Assembly (NCBI RefSeq): GCF_900537075.1
Contig: NZ_UNRA01000005.1
Coordinates: forward strand, 186,001-250,000
DNA from: Tropicibacter sp. Alg240-R139
Lineage (GTDB): Bacteria > Pseudomonadota > Alphaproteobacteria > Rhodobacterales > Rhodobacteraceae
Direction of reading: 5' to 3'
Length of the DNA: 64,000 nucleotides
Of this stretch, positions 55,838 to 64,000 are shown piece by piece. Below the pieces are notes generated by a model. The model was given only the letters and a program-made list of their open reading frames with translations, did not search any database and was not told where the DNA came from. The position numbers and the translations under genes were made by a program. Numbering within the stretch: the stretch's first letter is position 1; each line of letters opens with the position of its first letter.

Positions 55838-55866
55838 AAAAGGCGCCCCGCGATTGGGAGCGCCTT
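55838..55866 (-). terminator. Hairpin terminator after trxA
   Basis: On the minus strand, AAGGCGCTCCC pairs with GGGGCGCCTT (one G-T pair) around a short loop, followed by TTCATTTT. It begins about 25 bases after the trxA stop and separates trxA from the Lin0512 pair. Confidence 0.7.
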
Positions 55867-55891
55867 GATCCAGTAGACCCAAATAATAGAA

Positions 55892-56212
55892 CTAAATCGA
55901 GTCGTTGATCCAGCTTTCCAGAGCCGCCTTAGGAGCAGCGCCGGCACGGTTCGACACAACCTGACCGTCCTTGAAGATGAACAGCGCGGGAATTCCACGC
56001 ACGCCCATTGCGGCGGCAGAGTTCGGGTTGCTGTCTACATCGACCTTGGCGACTTTGATCTTGCCGTCGTATTGCGCGGCCAACTCTTCCAGAGCGGGGC
56101 CGATCTGTTTGCACGGACCACACCATTCGGCCCAAAAATCGACCACTACGGGGATGTCCGAGTTTTTGACTTCGGCGTCGAAGGTTGCGTCGGTGACGGC
56201 TACGGTGGACAT
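55892..56212 (-). CDS. trxA: Thioredoxin
   Basis: 106 residues, the standard length. General cytoplasmic protein-disulfide reductant. The active site is WCGPC with Cys31 and Cys34, inside [17 protein letters not shown]. The cis-proline region is [14 protein letters not shown]. Downstream of addA by about 60 bases, in the conserved addB-addA-trxA order. Confidence 0.97.
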   Translation of the reverse strand: MSTVAVTDATFDAEVKNSDIPVVVDFWAEWCGPCKQIGPALEELAAQYDGKIKVAKVDVDSNPNSAAAMGVRGIPALFIFKDGQVVSNRAGAAPKAALESWINDSI

Positions 56213-56272
56213 ATTCTGTCTCCTGAATGGAATTCGCTTGGGATCAGAACGTAAGTGTGCTCATAGGGGGCG

Positions 56273-59200
56273 TCAAGATATCTGGGTGTTTCGCAATGCC
56301 TCTGTCACAATATCGTGTGGCAGAGGCATCAAGGTCGCGTTGCGCGTCCACAAGATCGCAGTGCGGATTTCGTGGTCTGGATATATCTGTGACAACGCTT
56401 GTGCATAAGCACCCAACTGACGCAGCAACCCGCTGGGGCAGGCTTCGGCAATATCCGGAACAGCGGCATTTGTTTTGAAATCAATGGCCTGAATGTAGGT
56501 CTTGTTGATGATCAATCGGTCGATGATCCCGTGTATCCGCGCTTTGTCCAGCTGGGCCGTGATTGGAGCTTCGGCTAGAGTGTCGGGCGCGAACACATGT
56601 GACAGATGATCTGCGCTCAGAACGCGCTGGGCTTCGGTGAACACATCTTCGAACTCTGAACTCAGCACATCAGGGAGCAATTGTGCGCCGACTTGCCGCC
56701 AGGCGCCGGAATCGATTCCCGGTAAATGTTCAAGCAGGAAGTGGATTCGGCTGCCGCGCAGCTTGGCCGCCTCCTCGTCCAGTCCCATGTCTCCGGCCAG
56801 CGCCTTGGCTCCGCCAAGGTCGGACGGGCTGAGTGTCGCGGGCGCCGGAGTGGGCGCAGGCGCGCGCGTCCTGAACAGATCGGGCAGGGTGACCTGTTCG
56901 CGTTTTGTCGCCGTTTCCTCGTCCAGCGGCAGGCCTGACCAGTCGCCGTGCTGCAATCGCTGAATCGTGGTGTCAGGGATCGCTTCGGCGCCTGAACCCT
57001 GCATCGCGTCGTCGACCATTTGGTACCAGCTGTCGCCGGATTTACCCAATTCGCCCGCAGCGGCCACGATCAACCACTTCTCGGCGCGCGTAAGCGCCAC
57101 ATAGAGAAGCCGCAGGCGTTCGTTCATCTGCCGCGACTGTGCCTCGGCACGAGCCTGCGCGATTGCAGCAGGCGATACGTCGCGCGACACTTTCCACAGC
57201 GGCATGTCGCCCGCCATCATGATTTCATCATCTGTCGGCGCACGCCGCGCGCCGGTGTCAGGTAGAATCACGATGGGCGATTCCAGCCCCTTGGAGCCAT
57301 GCACCGTCATCACCCGGATCATGTCACCCAGGCCACCCATCTGGCGTTTGATTTCCAGATCGTCGGTCTGCATCCAGACCAGAAACCCAGTCAGGCTGGG
57401 GATGTCTGTCCGCTCATAGGCCAGCGCCTGGCTGAGCAGCGCGTTGATCCCATCCTCGGCCTCGGCCCCGAGACGACCCAGCAGTTTCTGCCGCCCGCCA
57501 TGCCGGGTCAGGATGCGTTCAATCAGATCATAGGGGCGCAGGAAATCCGTCATGCCGCGCAGATCGTTTAGCACAGCCATGGTTTCGGGAAACTCTTCGG
57601 CGCGGCTGCGCAACGCGGGCCAGAGGTATTTATCTGTGCGCCGATGAGCCAGATCAAAGAGCTGTTGTTCGCTCCACCCAAAGAGAGGCGATTTCAGCAC
57701 TGTCGCCAATGACAGATCATCCTCGGGCGTGGCTAGAAAGCTGAGCAGGGCGGCCAGATCTTTGACCGCAAGTTCTGCGCCCACTTTCAAACGGTCGGCT
57801 CCGGCAATGGGCAAACCTTCAACTTTGCAGGCACGAATGATCTCGGCAAACAGGTCGGATCTGCGTTGAACCAGGATCATGAAATCCCCCGGTCGAATCC
57901 TCCTGCGGGCAAATTCCCCCGGTTTAGAGCCGTCTTTGGGAATGGTCTCACGCTCATCAATCATGCGCTTGATGGCGCGGGCGACCTGTTCAGCCAGGAT
58001 CACAGTGTGGTGTTGCGCGCTGGGCCGATCGACGGGATCGGTCCAGGGGCGGTCATCCTCGTCATCGACCTTTTCGATCACGGGCCATAGATCAACGCGG
58101 CCGGGTAGGGTGGATTTGAACGCCTTGTGCTTGGCATCGGCATGAAACCCGGCCTCGGCCTTGCCGTCAAATACCTGGTCGACCAATCCCAGCACCGCAG
58201 CTGAAGACCGGAAAGAGTACTCCAGCGTCAAACCTGCCAAGTTAGAGCCGCTTTTCAACAACCGGTGGCCGAATTCTTGCTGCATCCGATCAAAGGCTTC
58301 GGGGTCGGCGCCCTGAAAGGAATAGATCGACTGCTTTTTGTCACCCACCACAAAAATTGTGCGCTCAACGTCCGAGCGCGCGCCCTCACCACTGGTGAAT
58401 TCTTGCGCTAGTTTTTCGATGACGTCCCATTGGGCGGGGCTGGTGTCCTGTGCTTCGTCCACCAGAATGTGGTCGATGCCGCCATCAAGACGATACAACA
58501 CCCAGGCGGCGACGGACGCGTCGTTCAAAAGCTGGCGTGCCTTCAGGATCAGATCGTCAAAGTCGAGCCAGCCGCGCAATTGTTTGCGACGCTCGTATTC
58601 AGGTAGAAACACACTGGCAAATCTATGCAGCGCCAGAGACTTGCGGGCGGCGATCAAGGCAAGCCGCTGTTCGCGCGCATCTTCGACTCGGCGCATCAAC
58701 GCCTCAAGCTGTGGCATGTGCCCGGCCAGCGCGCTTTCGCGCAGGGCCTTGGTTGGGAAGCTATTTATCTTTGCGCTAAATGGTTCCTTGGCCGACGCGC
58801 CAGTTAGCAGGACGCTTTCCAGAATGGGCAAGGTCGACAGGTTTCGATCTGTAAACCCAGCCAGCTTGGCTGCGGCCTTGGCGTTGTTGCCCCCGCTTTC
58901 GGCCAACAAAGGGCGGATTGTCGCGATCAGCTCCAATTCACCGCCTAGATACACGCGGTCCAGCAACGTCTGTTCGTCAAAATCTGCGGGCAGCTCGAAA
59001 CAGGTCATCAGTTCGGCCCAATCAACGGTCCCGGCAAAGGCGTCCCGTTTCCCGGTGATCGCCTGGGTCAGACTGTCGAACCCGGTGTCGGTGACGAACC
59101 GTGCAATGTCATCGACCAGATGCGCCTGGTCACCTTCAGCCAGCGCTTCAACAACTTCTTCGCGTAGTAAGGCGGCGGCGCGGTCTTCCATTTCGGAAAA

Positions 59201-59632
59201 CTGCGGGCTCACCCTGGCCTCGAGCGGGAATCGCCGCAAAAGCGAGGCACAAAACGAGTGGATCGTCTGGATCTTGAGCCCACCGGGCGTTTCGATCGCT
59301 CGGGCAAAAAGGGTGCGAGCGTGAGACAAGCGGGTGGGGTCAATCGAGCCATCGATACCCAGATCGTTTAACTGCGTAAACAGTTGGTCATTAGGTAGCA
59401 TCGCCCATTCGCCCAAACGCTGGAACAGACGGTTCTGCATCTCGGAAGCGGCGGCTTTGGTATAAGTCAGACACAGGATGTGCTGCGGCTGCACGTCGCT
59501 CAGCAGCAATCGCGCCACCCGATCCGTCAGAACGCGGGTCTTGCCCGAACCTGCGTTGGCCGACAGCCAAGTCGACGCATCAGGTCGCGCCGCCGTGACC
59601 TGTTTTTCAGTGGCCTCGTTGCGCATGCTCAT
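56273..59632 (-). CDS. addA: Double-strand break repair helicase AddA
   Basis: 1119 residues. UvrD-like helicase-nuclease subunit that processes double-strand breaks for RecA loading, the alphaproteobacterial counterpart of RecBCD. Walker A ANAGSGKT is at 25-32. HILVDEAQDTSPAQWDVI is motif II, VGDKKQSIYSFQGADP motif III, and MTVHGSKGLESPIVILPD motif V. The C-terminal nuclease domain holds IQAIDFKTNA with the PD-(D/E)XK lysine. The ATG at 59632 overlaps the addB stop by four bases. Confidence 0.96.
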   Translation of the reverse strand: MSMRNEATEKQVTAARPDASTWLSANAGSGKTRVLTDRVARLLLSDVQPQHILCLTYTKAAASEMQNRLFQRLGEWAMLPNDQLFTQLNDLGIDGSIDPTRLSHARTLFARAIETPGGLKIQTIHSFCASLLRRFPLEARVSPQFSEMEDRAAALLREEVVEALAEGDQAHLVDDIARFVTDTGFDSLTQAITGKRDAFAGTVDWAELMTCFELPADFDEQTLLDRVYLGGELELIATIRPLLAESGGNNAKAAAKLAGFTDRNLSTLPILESVLLTGASAKEPFSAKINSFPTKALRESALAGHMPQLEALMRRVEDAREQRLALIAARKSLALHRFASVFLPEYERRKQLRGWLDFDDLILKARQLLNDASVAAWVLYRLDGGIDHILVDEAQDTSPAQWDVIEKLAQEFTSGEGARSDVERTIFVVGDKKQSIYSFQGADPEAFDRMQQEFGHRLLKSGSNLAGLTLEYSFRSSAAVLGLVDQVFDGKAEAGFHADAKHKAFKSTLPGRVDLWPVIEKVDDEDDRPWTDPVDRPSAQHHTVILAEQVARAIKRMIDERETIPKDGSKPGEFARRRIRPGDFMILVQRRSDLFAEIIRACKVEGLPIAGADRLKVGAELAVKDLAALLSFLATPEDDLSLATVLKSPLFGWSEQQLFDLAHRRTDKYLWPALRSRAEEFPETMAVLNDLRGMTDFLRPYDLIERILTRHGGRQKLLGRLGAEAEDGINALLSQALAYERTDIPSLTGFLVWMQTDDLEIKRQMGGLGDMIRVMTVHGSKGLESPIVILPDTGARRAPTDDEIMMAGDMPLWKVSRDVSPAAIAQARAEAQSRQMNERLRLLYVALTRAEKWLIVAAAGELGKSGDSWYQMVDDAMQGSGAEAIPDTTIQRLQHGDWSGLPLDEETATKREQVTLPDLFRTRAPAPTPAPATLSPSDLGGAKALAGDMGLDEEAAKLRGSRIHFLLEHLPGIDSGAWRQVGAQLLPDVLSSEFEDVFTEAQRVLSADHLSHVFAPDTLAEAPITAQLDKARIHGIIDRLIINKTYIQAIDFKTNAAVPDIAEACPSGLLRQLGAYAQALSQIYPDHEIRTAILWTRNATLMPLPHDIVTEALRNTQIS

Positions 59633-62571
59633 GTCAGATCCTCGGGCGTGGCCGCGGTTGTGCGGTCCCATTCGCCGAAGCGGGCTAGATGGTCATAATC
59701 GCCAACATCCGCGTCTCGATGCAGCATCCGGCGGGCAGTGTATCCCTGTTCGGGGTCAAAATAGGCCTCGATCAACTCGCGCAGCTCGGCCCAAACTTTT
59801 GCCGGAGGCTCTTTTTCCAGCGGCGCAGGCACCTCTTTGAACGTGCCGCCGACACCGATGAACACGGCATCTGCGACTTGCATCGGGTCCATCCCTTCCA
59901 GCCCACCCTCTTCGGCCATTGCGGCCTCGATCAGCAACTGTTTGTCGAACTTGGATTGCTGTGCCGGGGTTGGCGGTGCTCCGGTTTTGTAGTCATAGAT
60001 ATAAAGATCGCCGCGCTCGTTTTGATCGATCCGGTCAGCGCGACCCACCAGCTCGAAATCAAGCGGATCAAGGTGTAACTTTAGCCGGGCCTCGAACGCA
60101 ATTGGGTTGGCCTGTGCACGTCTCTGGTGCTCGCTGACCAGAAACGCATCTGCAACACGTTCGATCCGCGCCATCCAGAGCTTTCGCGCAGTTGGCCAGG
60201 CCACAAGCTCGTCCAATAGTGCGCGGGCTTTGGCCACAAAGGCTTCGCGCGTCAAAGAATTGGGGTTTTCCATCGTGTCCGCGATAAACTTCTCAAGCAC
60301 CTCATGCACCACGATCCCACGCAGCAAGGCGTCTGGGGCTTGCACCAGTGGGTTGAGCCGTTTCAGGCGCAGCACATGTTTGGCGTAGATCGCGTAAGGG
60401 TCGCGGATCAGGCGTTTGATTTCTGTCACTGACATGCGGCGGGGGCGGGCGGCGACCGGGGGGCGCGGTGATGGGCGGGCGGCTGCTGGAGTGGTGGGGG
60501 CTCTTTCCAAAACATCACTCCGATCCAGCCAAAGCTGACCGCGCGCTTTCATCTCCTTCAGCATTTCAGGCCCACCTTGATCCGGCAAACCTCTGAGCAG
60601 GTTTGTCAGGCGGTTCACCCACCGAGAAGCAACGGTTTCGGCATCATCCGAGCGGGTGGCGCGCGTCAACCAGACCTCTTGGGCGCAGACCGCTTGTTGG
60701 AAGTCGTGGGCGGACAAGCCGATCCGGCGTTCAGGCAACAACAGTCCGGCAGTATCGCGCATCTGACGATTGAGCCATGGATCGGGTTTGGTGACTTCGG
60801 GCCAGCTGCCTTCGTTCAGCCCGCCCAGGATCAGCAAATCGGCACCATGAACGCGCGCCTCAAGTGTGCCCCAGATCATGATGTGATCATGTGGGGCATC
60901 GCGGTCGCGGACTTCTTCGTCGGCGAGAATGGCACCGATCAGATCGGTGAAATCCCGTGCCGTCATGCGCCCACCGTGCAGGGCCTCGTCTTCAAGCTTG
61001 GTAAAGACCTCAAGCGCCTTTTGACCGTTGTTCTTGTCCCACAGATTGCTGTCGTTGTCTTGCGCGCTGCCGATCGAGATCCTTTCGGCCAAGTTACGTA
61101 ACCGCTCGACCCATTGGATTAACGACAGATCGGCGCTGACTTGCTGGTCGACAAAACACTCGCCCAACCAGGTCAACCAACTGGATGGAACTTCGGCTTG
61201 GGTGTCCAGTCTGCGCGCGGCAAAGGCATGAAACCCCTCGAAATCGGGAAAAGGCGGACCATAGCGGCGCAGATCCAATTCCAGATCGCGGGTCTGTCGC
61301 AGATGCTCACCACGCGCACCGCCCATATGGCAAAGCGGGTGTTTTAGCAGGGTCAACAGTGCCTCACCATCCAACCGATGCACGAAAAGACCTGCGACAT
61401 GGCGCAGGAAGCGACCCGGCGGGGACAGTTGCAGCGGCAGACCCGCGCTGTCGTCTGGGATGATCGACCAGCGATCCAGCGCGGCGCTGACCTGGCGGGT
61501 CAGCATACGGTCGGGGGTTATCAGGGCGGCTGTCTGCCGGTCTTCGGCCGCTTGCCGCAGGCGCAATGCAATCGCCAAAGCCTCGGACCGGGGCGAGGGT
61601 GCCTCGACCAATGTGATGCCTTTTGTGGCCTCTGGCAGGTCGGTTAACTCCGCGCCTTCAGTCATCCAGGCGTCCGTGACAGGGGCTGGACGCAGCGCCA
61701 AAGACACCAGCTGGTTGCGCGCGGGCGAGGGTGCTTCGGTTCCGGTCCAGTGTTGAACGTCGGCGGGCTCCAACTCTAGTGCATGCGTCAGCTTGCGGAA
61801 CCGGTACTGCGGGTGATCTTCGGACAGTAGGGCGTCGTCCACGCCAGACCAGATCGACGCTGGTTGGTCAAAGTCGTATCCGGGCAGGATCAGCGCACCT
61901 TGGGGTAGGCGAGCAATCGCCTCCATCAGCATCAAGGTGGTCCCGCGCGAACCAGTGGACCCTGCCAGGATGATCGGGTGTTGTGGCGGCGCGATCTCCC
62001 ACCGATGGATCAGATTTTCCACGACCTTGCGCTGGCGGGCTTGTACGTCCAGTTCATCGGCGCCGATAAACCGGTCGGCGATGGCGATGAACTGCTGCGT
62101 GCGGGCCCAGTGGCCGGACAGGTCGCTGACGTCCAGGTCCCGGATGGCCTGCGGTGACACACCTTCGCTCTGCATCTCGTCGATCAGATCAGCCAGACTG
62201 TCCGACAGATCATAGAGGGAGGACCGTGCGGCCAGATCCGGTTGCTGATCCAGCAGGTGCGACACCAATTGTGTCAATTGTAGCCGACGCCGCAGTGGTG
62301 GGATGGCGGGGGGCAAGCGCGAAAGATCCTGTGTCTCGCCCAGATCCGTGATAAGCGAAATTTGCGGCAACAGACAGGGCGGCCCGGCGTCGAACAGGTC
62401 GCGGACGCGGCGCTTCATGCGGCGGGTGTTGACCACCAGTTGTACTCGCGCTAGCGCCTCGGGCGGATAATCCTTGGCGCGAGCATGCAGCCCCTGCACC
62501 AGAGCGGCCGGGAAATCGACACCCGGAGGTTCGGCAAAAACCCGTGGTTCCGCGCTGGTCTCAAACATCAT
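59629..62571 (-). CDS. addB: Double-strand break repair nuclease AddB
   Basis: 980 residues. Partner of AddA. It has a UvrD-like fold largely without helicase function, and a C-terminal PD-(D/E)XK nuclease near residue 858 (FELVGRADRID, LYIYDYKTG). The P-loop-like GSTGSRGTT near residue 205 is atypical, as in alphaproteobacterial AddB. The iron-sulfur cysteines of Bacillus AddB were not evident. Start overlaps the murU stop by 11 bases; two adjacent ATGs are possible (62571 and 62568). Confidence 0.94.
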   Translation of the reverse strand: MMFETSAEPRVFAEPPGVDFPAALVQGLHARAKDYPPEALARVQLVVNTRRMKRRVRDLFDAGPPCLLPQISLITDLGETQDLSRLPPAIPPLRRRLQLTQLVSHLLDQQPDLAARSSLYDLSDSLADLIDEMQSEGVSPQAIRDLDVSDLSGHWARTQQFIAIADRFIGADELDVQARQRKVVENLIHRWEIAPPQHPIILAGSTGSRGTTLMLMEAIARLPQGALILPGYDFDQPASIWSGVDDALLSEDHPQYRFRKLTHALELEPADVQHWTGTEAPSPARNQLVSLALRPAPVTDAWMTEGAELTDLPEATKGITLVEAPSPRSEALAIALRLRQAAEDRQTAALITPDRMLTRQVSAALDRWSIIPDDSAGLPLQLSPPGRFLRHVAGLFVHRLDGEALLTLLKHPLCHMGGARGEHLRQTRDLELDLRRYGPPFPDFEGFHAFAARRLDTQAEVPSSWLTWLGECFVDQQVSADLSLIQWVERLRNLAERISIGSAQDNDSNLWDKNNGQKALEVFTKLEDEALHGGRMTARDFTDLIGAILADEEVRDRDAPHDHIMIWGTLEARVHGADLLILGGLNEGSWPEVTKPDPWLNRQMRDTAGLLLPERRIGLSAHDFQQAVCAQEVWLTRATRSDDAETVASRWVNRLTNLLRGLPDQGGPEMLKEMKARGQLWLDRSDVLERAPTTPAAARPSPRPPVAARPRRMSVTEIKRLIRDPYAIYAKHVLRLKRLNPLVQAPDALLRGIVVHEVLEKFIADTMENPNSLTREAFVAKARALLDELVAWPTARKLWMARIERVADAFLVSEHQRRAQANPIAFEARLKLHLDPLDFELVGRADRIDQNERGDLYIYDYKTGAPPTPAQQSKFDKQLLIEAAMAEEGGLEGMDPMQVADAVFIGVGGTFKEVPAPLEKEPPAKVWAELRELIEAYFDPEQGYTARRMLHRDADVGDYDHLARFGEWDRTTAATPEDLT

Positions 62572-63247
62572 TGATCAGACCTTCGGCCAGAGCGATCCCG
62601 TCGGGGTGGCCCACATCGCACCAGCGTCCCGGATAGCTGAGCCCGTGCAGGCGGCGCTGATCGTGCATTCGGTCCCACAGCATGTTCAGGGAAAAGGCGC
62701 TCTGATCAATGGTCTCCAGCAAGTCCGTTTTCAGGATCTGGATACCGCCATAGGTAAGCGAGCCGCCGCGTGACAGCTTGCCTTGCGCATTAAGGGTGAA
62801 ATCACCACCCCCGGAATGACCCAGGGCTTGGGGCGCAGGCACACACATCAACAGCGCGTCCATGGTATCGGCGTTCCAGGCCTGCAACAGCTGGCTGACC
62901 GGATTGGGCCCGGACCAGATGGCGTCGGTGTTCATTGTGATCACTGGATCATCACCCAACAAGGGCAGCGCAGCCTTCAACCCGCCCCCAGTTTCCAAAA
63001 TATCGGGCAGCTCCCACGACAGTTTCACACCCTTAGGGGTCAAATGATCTGCCAGCATCTCAGGCAGGTAATGCAGATTGGCCACCAGAGTTTCGATGCC
63101 CGCGTTGCGCGCCAGATCAATCGTGTGATCCACTAAGGGGCGCCCGGCCACCGGTATCATCGGCTTGGGGCGATCCTTGGTCAGGTGCTTCATCCGTGTT
63201 CCAAATCCCGCGGCAAACAGCATGGCGGTATGGGGCGCTTGGGTCAT
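62561..63247 (-). CDS. murU: N-acetylmuramate-1-phosphate uridylyltransferase (MurU-like)
   Basis: 228 residues. A sugar-1-phosphate nucleotidyltransferase with FAAGFGTRMKHLTKDRPKPM at 11-30 and the metal-binding VITMNTDAIW. In Pseudomonas the AmgK/MurU pair turns recycled MurNAc into UDP-MurNAc, bypassing MurA. This assignment rests on the adjacent AmgK-like kinase gene, with which it overlaps by four bases. ATG 63247 is chosen for that overlap and because the fold begins there. Confidence 0.87.
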   Translation of the reverse strand: MTQAPHTAMLFAAGFGTRMKHLTKDRPKPMIPVAGRPLVDHTIDLARNAGIETLVANLHYLPEMLADHLTPKGVKLSWELPDILETGGGLKAALPLLGDDPVITMNTDAIWSGPNPVSQLLQAWNADTMDALLMCVPAPQALGHSGGGDFTLNAQGKLSRGGSLTYGGIQILKTDLLETIDQSAFSLNMLWDRMHDQRRLHGLSYPGRWCDVGHPDGIALAEGLINDV

Positions 63248-64000
63248 CGGTTCTTCAACTTTTGCATGTTGGCCGGTGTGGGGGCGGGCAAGGATTTCAG
63301 GATCAGATCCGAAACCGATGCGAGCGCCGGGTGATTGAGACCGCGCACTAGATGATTCCACGTTGGCGGCATCAGATCGACGTAACCGGGCTTGTCACGC
63401 TCTACTGCCAGGCGCGCAAAGACACCCAGGATCCGCATGTTGCGTTGGACGCCAAGGACCGCATAAGCCTGACGGAAAGCATGTTCGTCGATGCCTGTCG
63501 CTTGCAGATAGCGGTTTATCATTGTCATTTCGATTCCCGCAGGCACAGTGCGGCGGATGTCTTGCAACAAGGACATCAGGTCATAGGCGGGATGGCCTAA
63601 CATGGCGTCCTGAAAGTCGAGCAGCCCAACGCGGGCCAGTCCTGAACGGTCGGGCAACCACAGCAGATTTTCGGCGTGATAATCACGTAATACAACCACT
63701 TTCGGCCCACTTGCCGTGTCCATCAGGATGTCCTGAAACAGCTTTGTGAACCGCGCCTCTATGTCTGATTGATCCTCGCCGGTGATCCCCGCAGCATAGT
63801 GTGAAAAAGCCATCGAAGCGCGTTGCGTCATCATGCGCGGTCCGTAACTGTCCAGTTCCATCACCGGCGACTGGTGCAGGTGAATCAGAACATCTGTTGC
63901 AGCCTCGTAAAGGGCGCGCTCTAGCTCGGGTTGATCCGCAGCGACGCGGGCAAAGAGATCATCACCCAAATCTTCGAGCAGGAGGAACCCGAAATCCTCA
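63244..64000 (-). CDS. amgK: AmgK-like aminoglycoside phosphotransferase-family kinase (partial)
   Basis: The C-terminal 250 or so residues; the start lies beyond the right edge. The frame enters the window as EDFGFLLLEDLGDDLF and stays open. The kinase catalytic loop is LRDYHAENLLW, followed by the metal-binding GLLDFQDAMLGHPAYDL, the layout of APH/choline kinase-like enzymes. Next to murU, it is most likely the anomeric N-acetylmuramate/N-acetylglucosamine kinase of peptidoglycan recycling. In this group a tsaE gene often precedes it, but that cannot be seen here. Confidence 0.85.
   Translation of the reverse strand, partial: EDFGFLLLEDLGDDLFARVAADQPELERALYEAATDVLIHLHQSPVMELDSYGPRMMTQRASMAFSHYAAGITGEDQSDIEARFTKLFQDILMDTASGPKVVVLRDYHAENLLWLPDRSGLARVGLLDFQDAMLGHPAYDLMSLLQDIRRTVPAGIEMTMINRYLQATGIDEHAFRQAYAVLGVQRNMRILGVFARLAVERDKPGYVDLMPPTWNHLVRGLNHPALASVSDLILKSLPAPTPANMQKLKNR

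Noticed and set aside
58338-59324. A 328-codon open frame opposite addA
   Set aside because: Low-complexity Ser/Arg-rich translation typical of the reverse frame of a GC-rich gene; AddA motifs on the other strand are decisive.
1-64000. tRNA, rRNA, CRISPR arrays and intact insertion sequences
   Set aside because: Intergenic gaps were read for cloverleaf ends, spaced direct repeats and transposase motifs, and none was convincing; a covariance-model search could still find a small RNA.

Overview
The window looks like chromosome of an alphaproteobacterium of the Rhodobacterales (Roseobacter/Rhodobacteraceae type). The evidence is gene order and gene content: mnmE-mnmG-rsmG-parA-parB beside rho and hemJ; maf-aroE-coaE-dnaQ facing secB-fxsA; a Tim44-like/mltA/smr run; amgK-murU-addB-addA-trxA; a Hint-domain protein; and a DUF1127 protein. 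I had no tools, so gene names rest on reading motifs and family lengths, and no base-composition figures were computed.

Layout. 1-8.6 kb: the start of an ABC exporter behind a ten-codon leader-like ORF, then cca, a CoA-type NUDIX enzyme and hslO, a second NUDIX gene, a receiver-SpoIIE phosphatase divergent from an HPt protein, ilvA, and two paralogous membrane proteins, one frameshifted. 8.8-20.3 kb: argG with a strong terminator, a Hint protein coupled to a HlyC-like acyltransferase, small metabolic genes, msrA, a ribokinase-maeB pair, and mutS. 20.3-24.9 kb: hrcA-grpE facing rph-rdgB-hemW. 24.9-38.9 kb: the origin-proximal core. ParAB, rsmG, mnmG, mnmE, rho and hemJ run leftward, and maf, aroE, coaE and dnaQ run rightward, from a gene-free stretch at 32.3-32.7 kb with DnaA boxes. 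I read that stretch as oriC. Three exact parS sites lie inside or at the start of rsmG and mnmG. 38.9-45.7 kb: two MFS transporters, a DUF900 hydrolase, and hslU and hslV separated by two opposite-strand genes.

46-54.3 kb: an accessory cluster with a TetR regulator, an alpha-methylacyl-CoA racemase, an enoyl-CoA hydratase, an SDR, a thiolase, an acyl-CoA synthetase and an acyl-CoA dehydrogenase. Together these fit beta-oxidation of a branched acyl chain. Three of the seven genes carry premature stops, and one of those also has a frameshift, so the pathway appears to be decaying. A perfect 24-bp palindrome sits in front of the dehydrogenase. 55-64 kb: tandem Lin0512 genes, trxA, addAB and the murU/amgK cell-wall recycling pair, the last running off the window.

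The items most worth follow-up are the decaying cluster and its stop codons, the Hint/HlyC operon, the leader ORF with two competing hairpins before the ABC exporter, the oriC/parS region, and the receiver-phosphatase/HPt pair. No tRNA, rRNA, CRISPR array or intact insertion sequence was recognised.
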